Source: Penicillium oxalicum (Eukaryota; Ascomycota; Eurotiomycetes; Eurotiales; Aspergillaceae). Taken from it: DNA of 64,000 bases. The first letter of the stretch is position 1; each line of letters opens with the position of its first letter. The notes below the pieces were generated by a model. That model did no database searches and had not been told where the DNA came from. It was given only the letters and a program-made list of their open reading frames with translations. The DNA lies in the NCBI RefSeq assembly GCF_001723175.1, contig NC_064652.1:1302001-1366000 (forward strand), read 5' to 3'. Shown one piece after another: positions 22,749 through 33,856 of the stretch. Made by a program: the position numbers and the translations under genes.

Positions 22749-24386
22749 ATGGCCAAGCGCCTCCTGACCCAAACAACATCTCTCTCTTGTCGTATTGCTC
22801 GCCCTCCCCGTGGGTTTGCTACGCCAATGGAGTCGCTATCCTTTCGGGCAACCGCCCGCCGCAACTCTGTACGCCAATTCTCATCCAAATCTTGGAAACA
22901 ATATCACAAGGAAAATGGAAGTGAAGGGACCCCTCGACGAGGATTTGGATCACGCCTTCGCTTCGCCCTACGCAACACCAAGGTTGAATGGTACCCGATT
23001 CCTGTAGGCCTAGGAATTGGTCTGCTGGGAGCCTTGACTTTTTACAAATCGCAGCGTGCGGAACGCGACCGCGTCGACCGGGATGAAACATCAAATGATT
23101 ATGAAAATGGCAAACGGCCTCCTCGACGACCTCGAGTGGTGCCCAGTGGCCCCTGGCAGGTCCAGGTGATGTCGACCTTACCCCTGAAGGCCATCTCGCG
23201 CTTATGGGGCCGATTCAACGAAATCGAGCTGCCCTACTACTTCCGCGTTCCTGGATTCAAGCTGTACTCATGGGTCTTTGGAGTCAACTTGAGTGAGGTC
23301 GCTGAGCCTGATCTTCACGTGTATCCGAACCTGGCTGCCTTCTTCTACCGCAAGTTGAAACCCGGTGTTCGCCCCGTCGACCTGGACCCTCGTGCGCTTG
23401 TTTCTCCTTCAGATGGACGGATCCTACAGTTTGGTATGATTGAACGCGGCGAGGTTGAGCAAGTCAAGGGTATGACATACAGCCTGGATGCCCTTTTGGG
23501 TGCCGCTACACCCGTGACAGCCGATCGCAGTAACCGCATGTCGGACTCTTCAGGCGAGGTGGGCCAGGTGGATGTTGAGAACATGAAGGCCGACCAGGAA
23601 TTTGCAACCGTGAACGGGATTTCTTACACTTTGCCTTCGCTGCTTTCTGGTGAATCCGGCGCACCTGCCAAGAGACGAGCCTCTATCGATGCATCCACAA
23701 CCTCCAAATCCGTTTCCGAGAGTGAAGTTCAGGAACAGTTGGCTCAGGCAGAGGGAACCTCTTGGTTTGCTCCCAAGGCGACTGCTAACCGCGCACTCTT
23801 CTACATTGTGATCTACCTGGCCCCTGGTGACTATCATCGTTTCCACTCGCCCACTGAGTGGGTGGTGGAAAGCCGCCGCCATTTCGCCGGTGAACTGTAC
23901 TCCGTCTCTCCCTACTTGCAACGTACCTTGCCTGGACTCTTCACTCTCAACGAGCGAGTTGCTCTGCTGGGCCGCTGGCGATGGGGCTTCTTCAGTTACA
24001 CTCCCGTTGGTGCGACTAATGTGGGCTCGATTAAAATCAACTTTGATGCCGAGTTGCGTACCAACAGCCTCCTGACCGATACTGCTGCAGACTTGGCGGC
24101 TGCCCAGGCTGCCGAGCGAGGCGAAAAGGACCCGGGCTTTGTTGAGGCTACCTACGCTCATGCCAGTCGCACTCTGGGTGGTCATCCACTCCGTCGTGGC
24201 GAGGAGATGGGCGGATTCCAACTGGGCAGCACCGTGGTGCTGGTCTTTGAGGCCCCCCTTGGCACCCGTAAATCGTTCGATGCCGGCTGGCCGGAGGAGG
24301 AGCGACCAGATGGCTGGACGTGGTCCGTGGAAAAGGGTCAGCGGATCAAAATGGGTGAAAGACTGGGCTTTGTGCGGGAAGGCTAA
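22749..24386 (+). CDS. psd1: Phosphatidylserine decarboxylase, mitochondrial type (Psd1)
   Basis: A single exon of 545 residues. The enzyme converts phosphatidylserine to phosphatidylethanolamine in the inner mitochondrial membrane. The LGST self-cleavage site is at residues 492-495, where Ser494 would become the pyruvoyl group at the start of the small alpha chain. The proenzyme Ser-protease-like residues are visible: Asp222 in SPSDGR and the His of DYHRFHSP at 361-368. The N-terminus is Arg/Ser-rich without acidic residues (a matrix presequence), and a membrane segment (YPIPVGLGIGLLGALTFY) lies at about 81-98. The region at about 255-340 is a low-conservation insert between the two conserved halves. 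The ATG gives the presequence directly and an in-frame upstream extension is not needed. Identity is very secure. Confidence 0.95.
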   Translation: MAKRLLTQTTSLSCRIARPPRGFATPMESLSFRATARRNSVRQFSSKSWKQYHKENGSEGTPRRGFGSRLRFALRNTKVEWYPIPVGLGIGLLGALTFYKSQRAERDRVDRDETSNDYENGKRPPRRPRVVPSGPWQVQVMSTLPLKAISRLWGRFNEIELPYYFRVPGFKLYSWVFGVNLSEVAEPDLHVYPNLAAFFYRKLKPGVRPVDLDPRALVSPSDGRILQFGMIERGEVEQVKGMTYSLDALLGAATPVTADRSNRMSDSSGEVGQVDVENMKADQEFATVNGISYTLPSLLSGESGAPAKRRASIDASTTSKSVSESEVQEQLAQAEGTSWFAPKATANRALFYIVIYLAPGDYHRFHSPTEWVVESRRHFAGELYSVSPYLQRTLPGLFTLNERVALLGRWRWGFFSYTPVGATNVGSIKINFDAELRTNSLLTDTAADLAAAQAAERGEKDPGFVEATYAHASRTLGGHPLRRGEEMGGFQLGSTVVLVFEAPLGTRKSFDAGWPEEERPDGWTWSVEKGQRIKMGERLGFVREG

Positions 24387-25037
24387 GATATCCTTCACCT
24401 GCGCCTCACCAGGCGTCCTTTCTTTCGATCGAGCCATGTCTTCTCTTCCCCCGTCACTCGCCACCCAGCAACGATAAGACCTGCGCTGCTAAATCACCCC
24501 TTTCAGAGTGGCATCCCCTCTCATATGAATTGTTGGCGCTGGTCTTGAAAAAGACGGCGATGCAAAAAAAACCAAAAAGAAAAGCATGGCAACGTTCACT
24601 GACCACTTTATGCTTGTGTTTGTTTTCTCGTGGACCTCTCCTCTTCTGCGCGAGGCTTCTCCGATACCTGAAGATTTGTTGTAATATACCACCTTGTTGT
24701 ATCCTCTACCAAGAGGATGCCAGCGATGCATATGAAGACCATGTCCGTCTAGACTTGCACAGTCGCATTTTCCAAAAGCATTAGTTTAATGAATGATAAT
24801 TTCAATATCAGTATTGTTTCTCTGCTCCTGAAATCTAGGGTACTTGTCTCCTATTGAACATCTTTCAAGAATTAAGATCGACGTCACAGAATCTAAGAAA
24901 TGCATGGTATTTGCCAAGTCTATATTCGGGCGTTGGGTATTCCCGTCACAATGAAAGCAAGATGGAAAACAAAGCGGTTATAATACAGCAGCTCGATGGC
25001 CAATATACCAAGATCGACATCGCTTTTCTTGCGACTT
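24387..25037. other. Convergent intergenic region
   Basis: The 3' ends of psd1 and the minus-strand monooxygenase face each other across 651 bases. Only short frames are present. Confidence 0.6.
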
Positions 25038-26306
25038 CTAATTCACCCATCGATATTCCGGCAACTTGTACTCGTCCGAGCTTGCCGACGCAGCGCCAAA
25101 AAGCACATTCAACAGCGAGGGGAGACGACTCCAACAAACAAACCCAAAGATCGTATTCCTCACCCAGATCCCCCACGCAGTCTGGGGCGCAAACATTCCC
25201 GGGAAAAGGGGCGGGACCTTCTGCATCGTTTCGATAAGTGGCCGGATCTGCCCCTCATATCCCCTCAATGCAGCTGTGAGATCACCACCATGTTTTCCCA
25301 CCTCGCCTGCGAGCAGATAGGCTCCGGTCAACGCCAGGCTCGTCCCGGTGCCCGTTGGACCAGGGGCGTAGCCGGCGTCGCCAACCATCACGAAGCGTCC
25401 CTTGGACAAGGTTGGTGGTTTCACTTGCACCCACTCACTGCCGTAAAAGTCCTCGGCCTTCATCATGCTCTGGACAATCTCGTCGCATCTCCACCCCGCT
25501 CCTTGGAACTGCTGTGCCACGAAAGTTTTCAGTGCGTCGGTGCCGAGCTTGTTCGCCTCGCGGAACTGGGTCATGGGGCCATTCTCCGCGTCGTTCGGAC
25601 TGACTCCCATCATCGTGATGAGGTTGCCGCCGGATTGACTGGGTCCGACTCCCGTGACACGACCATTGACGGAACTATAGGCGTGGCCTATCGAACTCCC
25701 GCCCAATAGGTCCTCCTTGACGGAGAAAAACGTGGCCCAGGCGTTCATGGAGTGAACGTAATCGCGCTTACCGCAGCCGAGACCAATCGCTCGAGTTCTT
25801 GAGGTCGCACCATCACATGCGACGATGAGATCGTATTCCGCCGAGGGGGTTCCGTTCATGAACTCGACTCGCACGGGTCCATCGCTGATCTCAGGTTGCT
25901 GTATAGAAGTAACCTGTTCTCCGAAGATGTAGTTGATCGATTTGTGGTCCTTGGTCATGTCGTACAGAATGCGGGACAGATCGCCGCGAAGGATCTCATA
26001 CTCTGATATCAAAGATTGTCGATTAGGATCCCCGGAGGGCTTCATGGTTCCGTAAGAGTAGCCGTCGTCACGGACGAGACTGAAGCCATGCATTGGTTGG
26101 AGATTGGCTCGTACGGCTTCTTCCATTCCCGGTATCATTCGCATGACCGAGACCCCTGTGGTTCGGATGTCGACATTTTGACCATTGGTTCGGAGTTGGG
26201 GGAACCGTTCAATGACAGTGACTTTGGCGCCTGTTTTGGCGAGCCAGTAAGCTGTTGCTGGGCCGGCGATTGAGGCGCCCACAACCAGGCATCTGAGATT
26301 TGACAT
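25038..26306 (-). CDS. FAD-dependent monooxygenase (aromatic hydroxylase type)
   Basis: A single exon of 422 residues. The N-terminus has the Rossmann FAD site LVVGASIAGPATAYWLAKTG followed by VTVIER (GxGxxG-like, here GASIAG). The NAD(P)H/FAD DG motif is IVACDGATSRTR (about 163-174). The second FAD motif is VMVGDAGYAPGPTGTGTS, around 300. These define class A flavoprotein monooxygenases of the p-hydroxybenzoate hydroxylase/TetX kind, which insert one oxygen atom into aromatic or polyketide substrates using NAD(P)H. The substrate is unknown. There is no membrane segment or signal peptide, so it is probably cytosolic. The gene sits 0.7 kb downstream of a Zn2Cys6 regulator on the same strand, which may control it, but no biosynthetic core enzyme is nearby. 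The ATG sits 95 bases after a TATA-like box. Confidence 0.9.
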   Translation of the reverse strand: MSNLRCLVVGASIAGPATAYWLAKTGAKVTVIERFPQLRTNGQNVDIRTTGVSVMRMIPGMEEAVRANLQPMHGFSLVRDDGYSYGTMKPSGDPNRQSLISEYEILRGDLSRILYDMTKDHKSINYIFGEQVTSIQQPEISDGPVRVEFMNGTPSAEYDLIVACDGATSRTRAIGLGCGKRDYVHSMNAWATFFSVKEDLLGGSSIGHAYSSVNGRVTGVGPSQSGGNLITMMGVSPNDAENGPMTQFREANKLGTDALKTFVAQQFQGAGWRCDEIVQSMMKAEDFYGSEWVQVKPPTLSKGRFVMVGDAGYAPGPTGTGTSLALTGAYLLAGEVGKHGGDLTAALRGYEGQIRPLIETMQKVPPLFPGMFAPQTAWGIWVRNTIFGFVCWSRLPSLLNVLFGAASASSDEYKLPEYRWVN

Positions 26307-27002
26307 GTTGATGAGAAAGTGAAGATGAGAATAGCAATTTTAGATTGAGATTGGAATGTTCTGTTGTTGAATTGTGACGGACGACTCGACTTGCTGGGCG
26401 CTTTATATAGTGCCCTGTTGATGGGTATTCATCTATAGCTCGGGCGCTGTGAGGCCGAGCGTACAGAGGAGCTGATTGGCTCCCAATAGATCTAGAAGAT
26501 CCGAAGCTCGGGGGACAGCGACCGAGCAGTACGCCAATCAAAACGCGCAATGGGCTCCTATTGATGTAGGTACCCAGGTTGAATAGATCACCAGTCATCC
26601 TTTGGCTTGTGAAATTGGTAAAGAGGGAGACCAAAACCGTCCAGTATCTTCGTTTCAAGGGTATTCAAATTGAGCACATCATGATAAAATGCCAAATTCT
26701 TTTTCCAACCTCAAGATATCGCCCTTCCTGTGACCAGGACCCGCTTCAAACGATTGATTGTTTTCGCAAGATCGGCAGTCGGCTGCCGCACATCCTGCTC
26801 ATGTCGTGGCTCGACGCCACCTTTGCAATTCTTGGATGGTGTACTTCGTCTGGTGTGCTAGTTTCACGAGCCCGGTACCACAATTGACGTGAGAGCGGCA
26901 GCATTCGAGCCTCATGGCCGTGACTCGCCTGAGTTCCTGTTTTGTTCTTGACCGTGCTTCATAAAATACCCATCTTGGTATATCCGAGTCATTACTCCTC
27001 TG
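26307..27002. other. Promoter region of the monooxygenase / 3' region of the regulator gene
   Basis: This 696-base gap separates two minus-strand genes. Two CCAAT-type boxes are visible in either orientation (near 26465-26485 and 26530). No coding frame is supported. Confidence 0.55.
26401..26408 (-). promoter_or_regulatory. TATA-like box of the monooxygenase gene
   Basis: On the minus strand the sequence reads TATATAAAG about 95 bases upstream of the start at 26306. Position and sequence fit a core promoter element. Not proven. Confidence 0.45.
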
Positions 27003-29102
27003 CTAAGTGCGATTGTCCTTGAACAGTTGATCCCAGGATATCCAATCTTCAACATCAAAATCGAAGTCGAAACCCTCCATCCCATCAAGGACTCCGAGAT
27101 CAGGCCGCTCCGTTACGGGCGACGGGAAATTGGGTGTGTGTGAACCTAGTTCAAGTGCCGTTCCGACATCACAATCTCGGTTCTGTCTGGCTGCAGGTTT
27201 TCTCCATAGTCGCAATTTGCCAATGAATTCGGGCTCAGAAGCATGACTGCTGGACTGCCACGAATCCCAAGCCTTCAAGGCAAGACACCTCATAGCTACG
27301 CTGAGAGCCTTTCGGCCGTCGTAAAGCTCCTCATGGTGCCGATATAATTCAGCAACACTATTCCAGGCATTCTCAATTTGTTCATACGTCAGCAGATCTC
27401 TTCGCGTCAGGAGAGTCATCAGTACGACGACAAGTGAATCTCGAGTCCCCCACAAAAAAAAGGGCTTCGTATGCCATTGGAACCTACTAGTCCCAGTGTG
27501 AGAATGGACAGCTCCATCGGTGTCCAGATTTTTCTGAGCGAGCTGAAAGATCTCCCTGCGCTCCTGGTCAGTTGCAGTCTCATCCCTTAATCTGGGAAGT
27601 CGAAATTTCAGCCTCATGGCTGTCATACCGGACCTCGCAAGCCCAATTGTCAGAAAGTGCAAGGGGTTCACAATGTCACAGTAGCGAATGAACCCCTCCT
27701 CTACTTCTTTCTCGGCGGCGGAAATGACTTGCTCGGCCCTTTGGTAATCAGAGGATGACCAAGGTCCGGCCATGGTGATTGATTTTCCTGCTTCGGCGAG
27801 TCGCCTCCCCATGTACGCACGAGATAGACAGAAGATCATGTCCGTTGCGCCCGTTTGTTCGACGGGTCTTTCTGTCATGCCGGGCCAGATTTGGTCGTCG
27901 TTGATGTTGAGAGGGGGTTTCGTGTCCCAGCCTTGAGGCAGACTGACGTTGTCAATTCCGGCAGATTGGCTTGCACGCGAATCATGGGGAAAGACCTGGT
28001 AGAACAGTCGACGTCTCAGCTCCACTTCAAACGGCGGCAACCCGAGACTTTCCCCGTCCCGATGAAGACCAATTCGTTGTCCAATACGAGCGGATATGCC
28101 AGTCAGGATCCAGTAAGTGTGCGGATCATAGGCATCGCGGCTCGACAAGAGGTACAAGTAGAGCGCCTGCAGAACCGCCATCTCTGTTGTTTTGAGAAAG
28201 GACGCATTCACAAAAGCTTGCCGTGCGGCCGCCTGGAATTGTCTCATCATTACGGACCGGTCTTGTCCAAACTCCCTTGAGCATGCATCTTCCGAGATCG
28301 AGAAGACTGCACAATGATAGATTGAGAACAATAAGCATTCTTCCGCCTTGGAGGCCGTTTCAGGCCGTTGTGAAACCGCTTGGACCAATTTTCCAGCTGA
28401 CGGACCATGCAACACTTTGCAGATAGGCTCGACATTCTGGGCATGTCTCTTCCAAAGCTTCATGGCATCTGCATGATCGGGATGATAGTGTAAAATGCTT
28501 TGCTGACCACCCAGGAGCGCACCAGTCAAGGGATCTTGAGGTATGGCTCCCAAGTAGACTGGATCGGAGATCCTCGTGTTCTCCGCCTCCTCAGCAATAC
28601 CATCATCGTCGTCCGTGGAAATGTGTCGAATCTCCTCATCCTCCAGATTGAGCCACATGTGGCTATCGATATACCTTGATTTGCCGTGGCCGGTGAGTAG
28701 CCTACCTGGCCTTGACAGGGCTGGCTTGACAGGTTCGCCAGGAATTGAATTGTGAAGTGATTGTGAAGAGCTGGTCTCTGGGTCTACTGCTTCCAGCTCA
28801 AGCAGACCGTGCTGCTTCAAAAGACCCTCATACCGAGCGATCTTTTCCATCGCCTCGTCCAGCTTTCGCTTTCGCGGTCTCCGCTGTGGTGCTTCAAACA
28901 CACACTCAAAGCCTCCCTTACGACACCGCACACAGGCGGGCCCAACTTTATCGCACTTGACCTTTCGCCTGGTGCAGGTCTGACATGAATAGGGCATAGA
29001 TGGCTCTGATGCATTGGCCTGACTGCCTACGCCGGGGCCTCCTTCAACGGGGGTAGGCGCAATGGGCACGAGCCCGCGCCCGGGGCTCTCTCCGTGTGCC
29101 AT
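27003..29102 (-). CDS. Zn2Cys6 transcription factor with fungal-specific domain
   Basis: A single exon of 699 residues. The zinc cluster is at residues 40-67 with cysteines at 40, 43, 50, 57, 60 and 67 (C-x2-C-x6-C-x6-C-x2-C-x6-C; CQTCTRRKVKCDK at its start). It is followed by a basic linker PQRRPRKRKLDEAMEKIARY that leads into a short coiled coil for dimerisation. The middle homology region has the usual helices, including ARIGQRIGLHRDG and ELRRRLFYQVFPHDSRAS. These proteins bind CGG-type half sites and regulate local or catabolic genes. An acidic aromatic tail (GMEGFDFDFDVEDWISWDQ) could be an activation domain. Its likely target is the adjacent monooxygenase, by position only. Confidence 0.92.
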   Translation of the reverse strand: MAHGESPGRGLVPIAPTPVEGGPGVGSQANASEPSMPYSCQTCTRRKVKCDKVGPACVRCRKGGFECVFEAPQRRPRKRKLDEAMEKIARYEGLLKQHGLLELEAVDPETSSSQSLHNSIPGEPVKPALSRPGRLLTGHGKSRYIDSHMWLNLEDEEIRHISTDDDDGIAEEAENTRISDPVYLGAIPQDPLTGALLGGQQSILHYHPDHADAMKLWKRHAQNVEPICKVLHGPSAGKLVQAVSQRPETASKAEECLLFSIYHCAVFSISEDACSREFGQDRSVMMRQFQAAARQAFVNASFLKTTEMAVLQALYLYLLSSRDAYDPHTYWILTGISARIGQRIGLHRDGESLGLPPFEVELRRRLFYQVFPHDSRASQSAGIDNVSLPQGWDTKPPLNINDDQIWPGMTERPVEQTGATDMIFCLSRAYMGRRLAEAGKSITMAGPWSSSDYQRAEQVISAAEKEVEEGFIRYCDIVNPLHFLTIGLARSGMTAMRLKFRLPRLRDETATDQERREIFQLAQKNLDTDGAVHSHTGTSRFQWHTKPFFLWGTRDSLVVVLMTLLTRRDLLTYEQIENAWNSVAELYRHHEELYDGRKALSVAMRCLALKAWDSWQSSSHASEPEFIGKLRLWRKPAARQNRDCDVGTALELGSHTPNFPSPVTERPDLGVLDGMEGFDFDFDVEDWISWDQLFKDNRT

Positions 29103-31315
29103 CTCACTCTCTCCCAGTCATGACCATACGGTCCATCTTGGCCATTAGGGATGGTCTTGTCTCTGATTGTTCATATCATTTGTTCACCCGTTGGTAGCGC
29201 ACTGTGATGGGCAGAGGAACCAGCACTGTACTCTTTGATGCCATGGTTCTGGCCCCCAGTCCGGAGTGGCAGTACCTGCCACAATTTCACCGCTCGGCGA
29301 CCCAGATGGAGCTGAGGTCTTCAATAGCCCTCCGCGTCAGCGTCCATTCATCAAGTCCTGTTGGGGTCATAGTGTGTGAAGGCACGGCAAAAACATGATT
29401 TATTCTCATATCTTTCAATTTCAACATGATGGTTGTAGGTTCCTCTCTTCTACTACCGATTGAGATTTACATTGACCCTCCTGCCGAGTTTAGCTGCAAG
29501 GGATTGATGTGGGCGGTCGGGTAACACGAATCATTACTGCAAAGATGCAGGCAGCCACGCCAGTTTTACCCTTGGCGTAGGTAACCAGTCATGATATTAC
29601 ATGGCAACATGAATGCCTCACAATGGGGGATACCTCTGACGAGTGACGCTACCAGGCTCAGAATCGTTTGGGCGGCATAGGCTCGTATTTATGCGACTAG
29701 ATAGGTAGTAGGTTAAACGGCTTGGGCAGCAACATCCCTTCAGTGTACATGTATATCTTGTGCCAGGTATACGTACAATGTTATATGGCGGACATAATCC
29801 TGTCCGTTCAGACACCTGATAGGTTGTACATTTGAAACCAATCTACTGTGTAGAGACTGACAGACTCCCGCCATGAGTGTTGAGGGCAGAGTACAGACTG
29901 CTGTCAATTGTCACTGGTGAGTGCTCGAATAGAGCGCTGACCGTGGTCTATTCTTGATGAGCACCACTTGAGTGTTGAACACTTTCCAGATCCGCCGTGG
30001 CTGGGCAGTTGGCCCCCCCGGGGTGCACGGGCCAGCCAACGTGCTTTCACGAGCCGGTGGGATTGGCTGGAGATAATCAGACGACGTCATGATGTTGGGT
30101 ACATGGTCATGCTGTGGTGTGGCTATGCAGAGGAGATGTACCGGCGAGCTACAGTCCCAAAGGAGTATCGCCATCCACAATGCACCATTCAGTGCTATTA
30201 TACATAGGGTAGCAGCCAGTCAGCCACAGAAGAGCGACTGAGGAACTTACAGCAAGTCTTGGCAGTCTGGAGGCCACGATCAAAGTCTTGGGAGCGGATT
30301 GCAGTGCTCCAAAGCCAAGAGGGAGGAATTGCGGCGGAGAAGAGGCTGAGGGAGGCTGAGGGCCCCCCTGGATGGATCACCAGTACCGCGATCCTTCAAA
30401 CTCCAAAGAAAGTCAAAAGTCAGGAAAAAAAAGCTTCTACCCAGACGAACTCCCTTGATGAAAATGCCATGGCGAGGTAAATCATAATTCTTCATTACTT
30501 CGTAGTGCATGACAACCTGAGTGCATGACTATATACCAATCTTGGAGCACAAGATAGACATCCCGAGGAATTCCACGGCTCGTCCTGAACTCATCCGTTG
30601 CGTTTGTCCCTCTTGATCTCTCGTATCGGCTCAATCGAGAAGCAGTTCGTGTGGTACAGTGCCGGAGTCGTGGCTTGGCCCATGTCAAGCCCAAGAAACC
30701 CCAGAGAACTCGAGCCTTGTTGGCATGTAAAAAAACAAAAAAAAAAACAAAAACAAAAAGAAGTGAATTTTTCTATTCCACTCGAGCTCGGCGTGCAGAG
30801 TCGATCGTGGGCTGTGCACTTGGTCGCATCAATAATTGTAGATCCGGTCCAGGTCGGTCTCGGCGCGGCCCAGCGCAGGATGACCACAACCGCACGTCAG
30901 GGAGGTCCATGTCCAGAAAGTCCAGTTAAGTCGTGGTGAGGGTGCTGGCCGACAAGTCGACTGGATCCAGAGGTCCAAGTGACTTCGGGCAAAACCCAAA
31001 TCTCGACTCGCCCAGCAATCGAAGCGCTCGTCATCGCGCCATTCGGTCCTTTTGTTTGCATTTTGCCTCCCCCGCCCCAACCAGAGAGACTTCCCGTCGG
31101 TCTCCGTCACTTTCACCTGCACTCAGTCGCGGAGCAGTCGTGAGTCCCAAGGTACAGTACCACATTTACATTCTCCCTCTCCTTCTCAACCTCTCTTACA
31201 CTCTCTCACACAACCTGCCTTTTCCTTCATCTTTCCTGCTCTCCAAGAACCACCGCGTGCCAACTTCACTCCTGATTTCTCTCGTCTCCCTCCCAGTCCG
31301 CCATTGCTCCCTTCC
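29103..31315. other. 2.2 kb intergenic region between divergent genes
   Basis: The promoters of the minus-strand regulator and of the plus-strand carrier should both lie here. An A-rich tract with regular C interruptions is at about 30726-30762. The last 200 bases before 31316 are CT-rich. Frames between 29900 and 30940 show no domain or splice logic. Confidence 0.55.
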
Positions 31316-33350
31316 ATGGCCATTTTCAATCGGCCCCGATCCGTCCAGTCCAATGCGTTGCTCTCTCAGAACCCGATGGCGGCCGCCATGACGGCGACAT
31401 CCTCGTCGACCTTTACCGTTAGCGATCACTCCCAACATCCACCATTCTTCCACTTGGTGCTGCTTGTCTTTGAAGCGGTGTTGGAGGTCATCTGCGTCAG
31501 TCTTCCGGGTTACTTCGCGGCTCGCCAGGGCATGTTCGATGCCGAAGCTCAGAAGCTGGTCGCCAACCTTAATGTGACCCTGTTCACTCCCTGCCTCAGT
31601 ATGCAAATTGCTCCCTCCTGGCGACTTTCCCTCTGCGGCGGTCGCGGCACCTCAGGGCGATAGACTGTCGTTCAAGTCACTCGAGCTCACCTGTGATTTC
31701 TATAGTTTTCATCAAATTGGGGTCGCAATTGACCGCCGAAACCCTCGCCGATCTCGCAATCATCCCCGTCATTTTCATCGTGCAGACGGCCGTCTCCTAC
31801 CTATGTGCTTTTGTGATGGCACGATGTTTCCGCTTCGAGAAGCGCCAGTCTAACTTTGTCGCTGCCATGGCGGTATGTTTTTTTTCCTTTCGTGACTTCA
31901 CAAAAGATCCGGTCGACTCGTTGGGGAGGTCCCAGAACGCAAGGCTAATTTTCATGCGTTCGATTGCATGATTCTAGGTTTTCGGCAACTCCAATTCGCT
32001 GCCCATCTCCCTCGTCATGTCCCTGTCGCAAACTCTCTCCGGCCTCCACTGGGATCGCATACCGAACGATAACGACGAAGAGGTGGCCGCGCGAGGTATT
32101 TTGTACTTGCTGATCTTCCAGCAGCTGGGACAGCTGGTGCGCTGGAGCTGGGGATATCATATTCTCCTGGCACCCAAGGAACGCTACCTGGAGGATGTCG
32201 AGCGGGAGGAGACGGGCCACACTCGGATCGAGCAGGGCCGGGAGCGCTACAGTGACAACCCGGACCAGACCGACCCCGACGAGCCGCTCGTGCGCACGCG
32301 CAGCTCCGGGGAGCTTCACCCTTCTTCCAGGGGCAGTGATCACTTTGCTTATTCCGGCGACATCACTCCTGTCTCAACGCGCGCCCACCCCCATAGCAAG
32401 GGATCGTCTATACACTCCGGATGCTCGGCCAACCGGCATGAGGATGGAGAGGACGAGGACTGGGAGGCTACGCAGCCCGTCTTGGGTCCACCCCCACGAG
32501 GTCCTTTCCTGCCCCGACGAAACACCGGAGCTGGCATGCTCTCGTTTCCCGACGTGGAGTCGACCGCGCGCGAATGTGATGTGGAAGATACAACATTTGT
32601 GCAACGTTGCAAGAGCTACGCCCACCGTTCTGGCCAACGCATGCGACGTGGCTGGGACAAGAAGACGAATGTCGTGTACAGACGGCTGCCGACTCCCGTC
32701 CAAAAGGGTCTATCAACCCTGACTCGTGGAGTCACCCGATTTTTGCACGGCCTTTGGGACTTTATGAACCCTCCCCTCTGGGCGATGTTGATCTCGATCA
32801 TCGTGGCCTCGGTCCCCTCGTTGCAAAGCCTTTTCTTTGACGAAGGGTTTGTGCGAAACTCGGTGACTCGTGCGGTCGACCAGAATGCCAAGGTTGCAGT
32901 CCCTCTCATCCTTGTCGTTCTCGGCGCCAATCTCGCTCGCAATACCCTGTCCGAGGAGCACTTGGCCGATATGGAACATCCGAGTGCCGAGCGCAAGCTC
33001 ATCATTGCCTCGCTGGTCGCCCGTATGCTTCTTCCCACCTTGATCATGGCGCCTCTCCTGGCACTCACGGCCAAATTCGTGCCCGTGAGCATTCTTGACG
33101 ACCCGATTTTCATCGTCGTGTGTTTCCTGTTGACGGGTGCCCCCTCGGCACTGCAATTGGCGCAAATATGTCAAATCAACAACGTCTACGTGGGCGCCAT
33201 GTCCAAGTTGCTTTTCCAGAGTTATGTCGTGTGGTACGTTTTCCCCTACTTTCCTTCTGGACGTACATTTGCTCACTCCTCCCTAGGATCTTGCCCTCCA
33301 CCCTCATCCTGGTCATGTGTGCCCTGGAAGTCCTCGAATGGGCGACCTAA
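31316..33350 (+). CDS. Auxin efflux carrier (PIN-like) family membrane transporter
   Basis: Four exons, 31316-31598, 31706-31872, 31978-33233 and 33287-33350, give 589 residues. The N-terminal half has FFHLVLLVFEAVLEVICVSLPGY, then LVANLNVTLFTPCL joining across intron 1 to IFIKLGSQL, then IIPVIFIVQTAVSYLCAFV and FGNSNSLPISLV. This matches the membrane domain of fungal and yeast PIN-like carriers (S. cerevisiae Ecm3 and relatives, Pfam Mem_trans). A hydrophilic loop of about 200 residues, rich in Ser, Asp and Arg, separates it from the C-terminal membrane half (PLWAMLISIIVASVPSLQ, AVPLILVVLGANLARN, FIVVCFLLTGAPSALQLAQ, LPSTLILVMCALEVLEWAT). Fungal members probably sit in the ER or plasma membrane, and their substrates are unknown. 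Splice phases are exact at all three introns. The last exon encodes only 21 residues but supplies the final helix. Confidence 0.9.
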
Positions 33351-33856
33351 GTCACCCATGTATCCAGTTCTGTACCTGTATCGTATCCATATTGGCGAAG
33401 CTGGTCTTCTTCCATCGTTCATGTTTCCTTCATTCCTCTTGAGGTTATTTCTGACTCGTTCAATGTTTTCGGGAGGGGGGGGGGGGGAGCTGGCGTCTTT
33501 GTGCCTGGATCAGATTGAATGGAAAGGCCTGGTCCTGGTTAAATTAGCGATGGCGATGCGATGATACCGCATGATCATGATTTTTATTCTTATCCCTTTT
33601 TTTCTTCCATCTCCCAACCATGGAAAATTCCCACTTCTTTTTTTCGAGCAAACGGTCTGCATGTATGCTGAACTAGAGAGACCTCTTGGTTCATCTTGCC
33701 AGGGACTTACAAGACGACATGACTGAAGTTTGAGATTTGGAAAGAAAAAAGATGTTCGTAGCGCCAGGGCAGGTATCATTCATCATGTTCTCATGACTCC
33801 ATCTCTTTGCATTTACTGTCTTTTTTTTAAAAAAAAAGAATCAAAGACCACATCGT
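33351..33856. other. Convergent intergenic region with a 13-base poly-G run
   Basis: The 3' ends of the carrier and of the multicopper oxidase face each other here. A poly-G run lies at 33475-33487 and short A/T runs at 33820-33840. No gene is supported. Confidence 0.6.

Noticed and set aside
25038..33350. Secondary metabolite cluster around the monooxygenase and regulator
   Set aside because: No core synthase (PKS, NRPS, terpene cyclase, DMATS) is present within the window.
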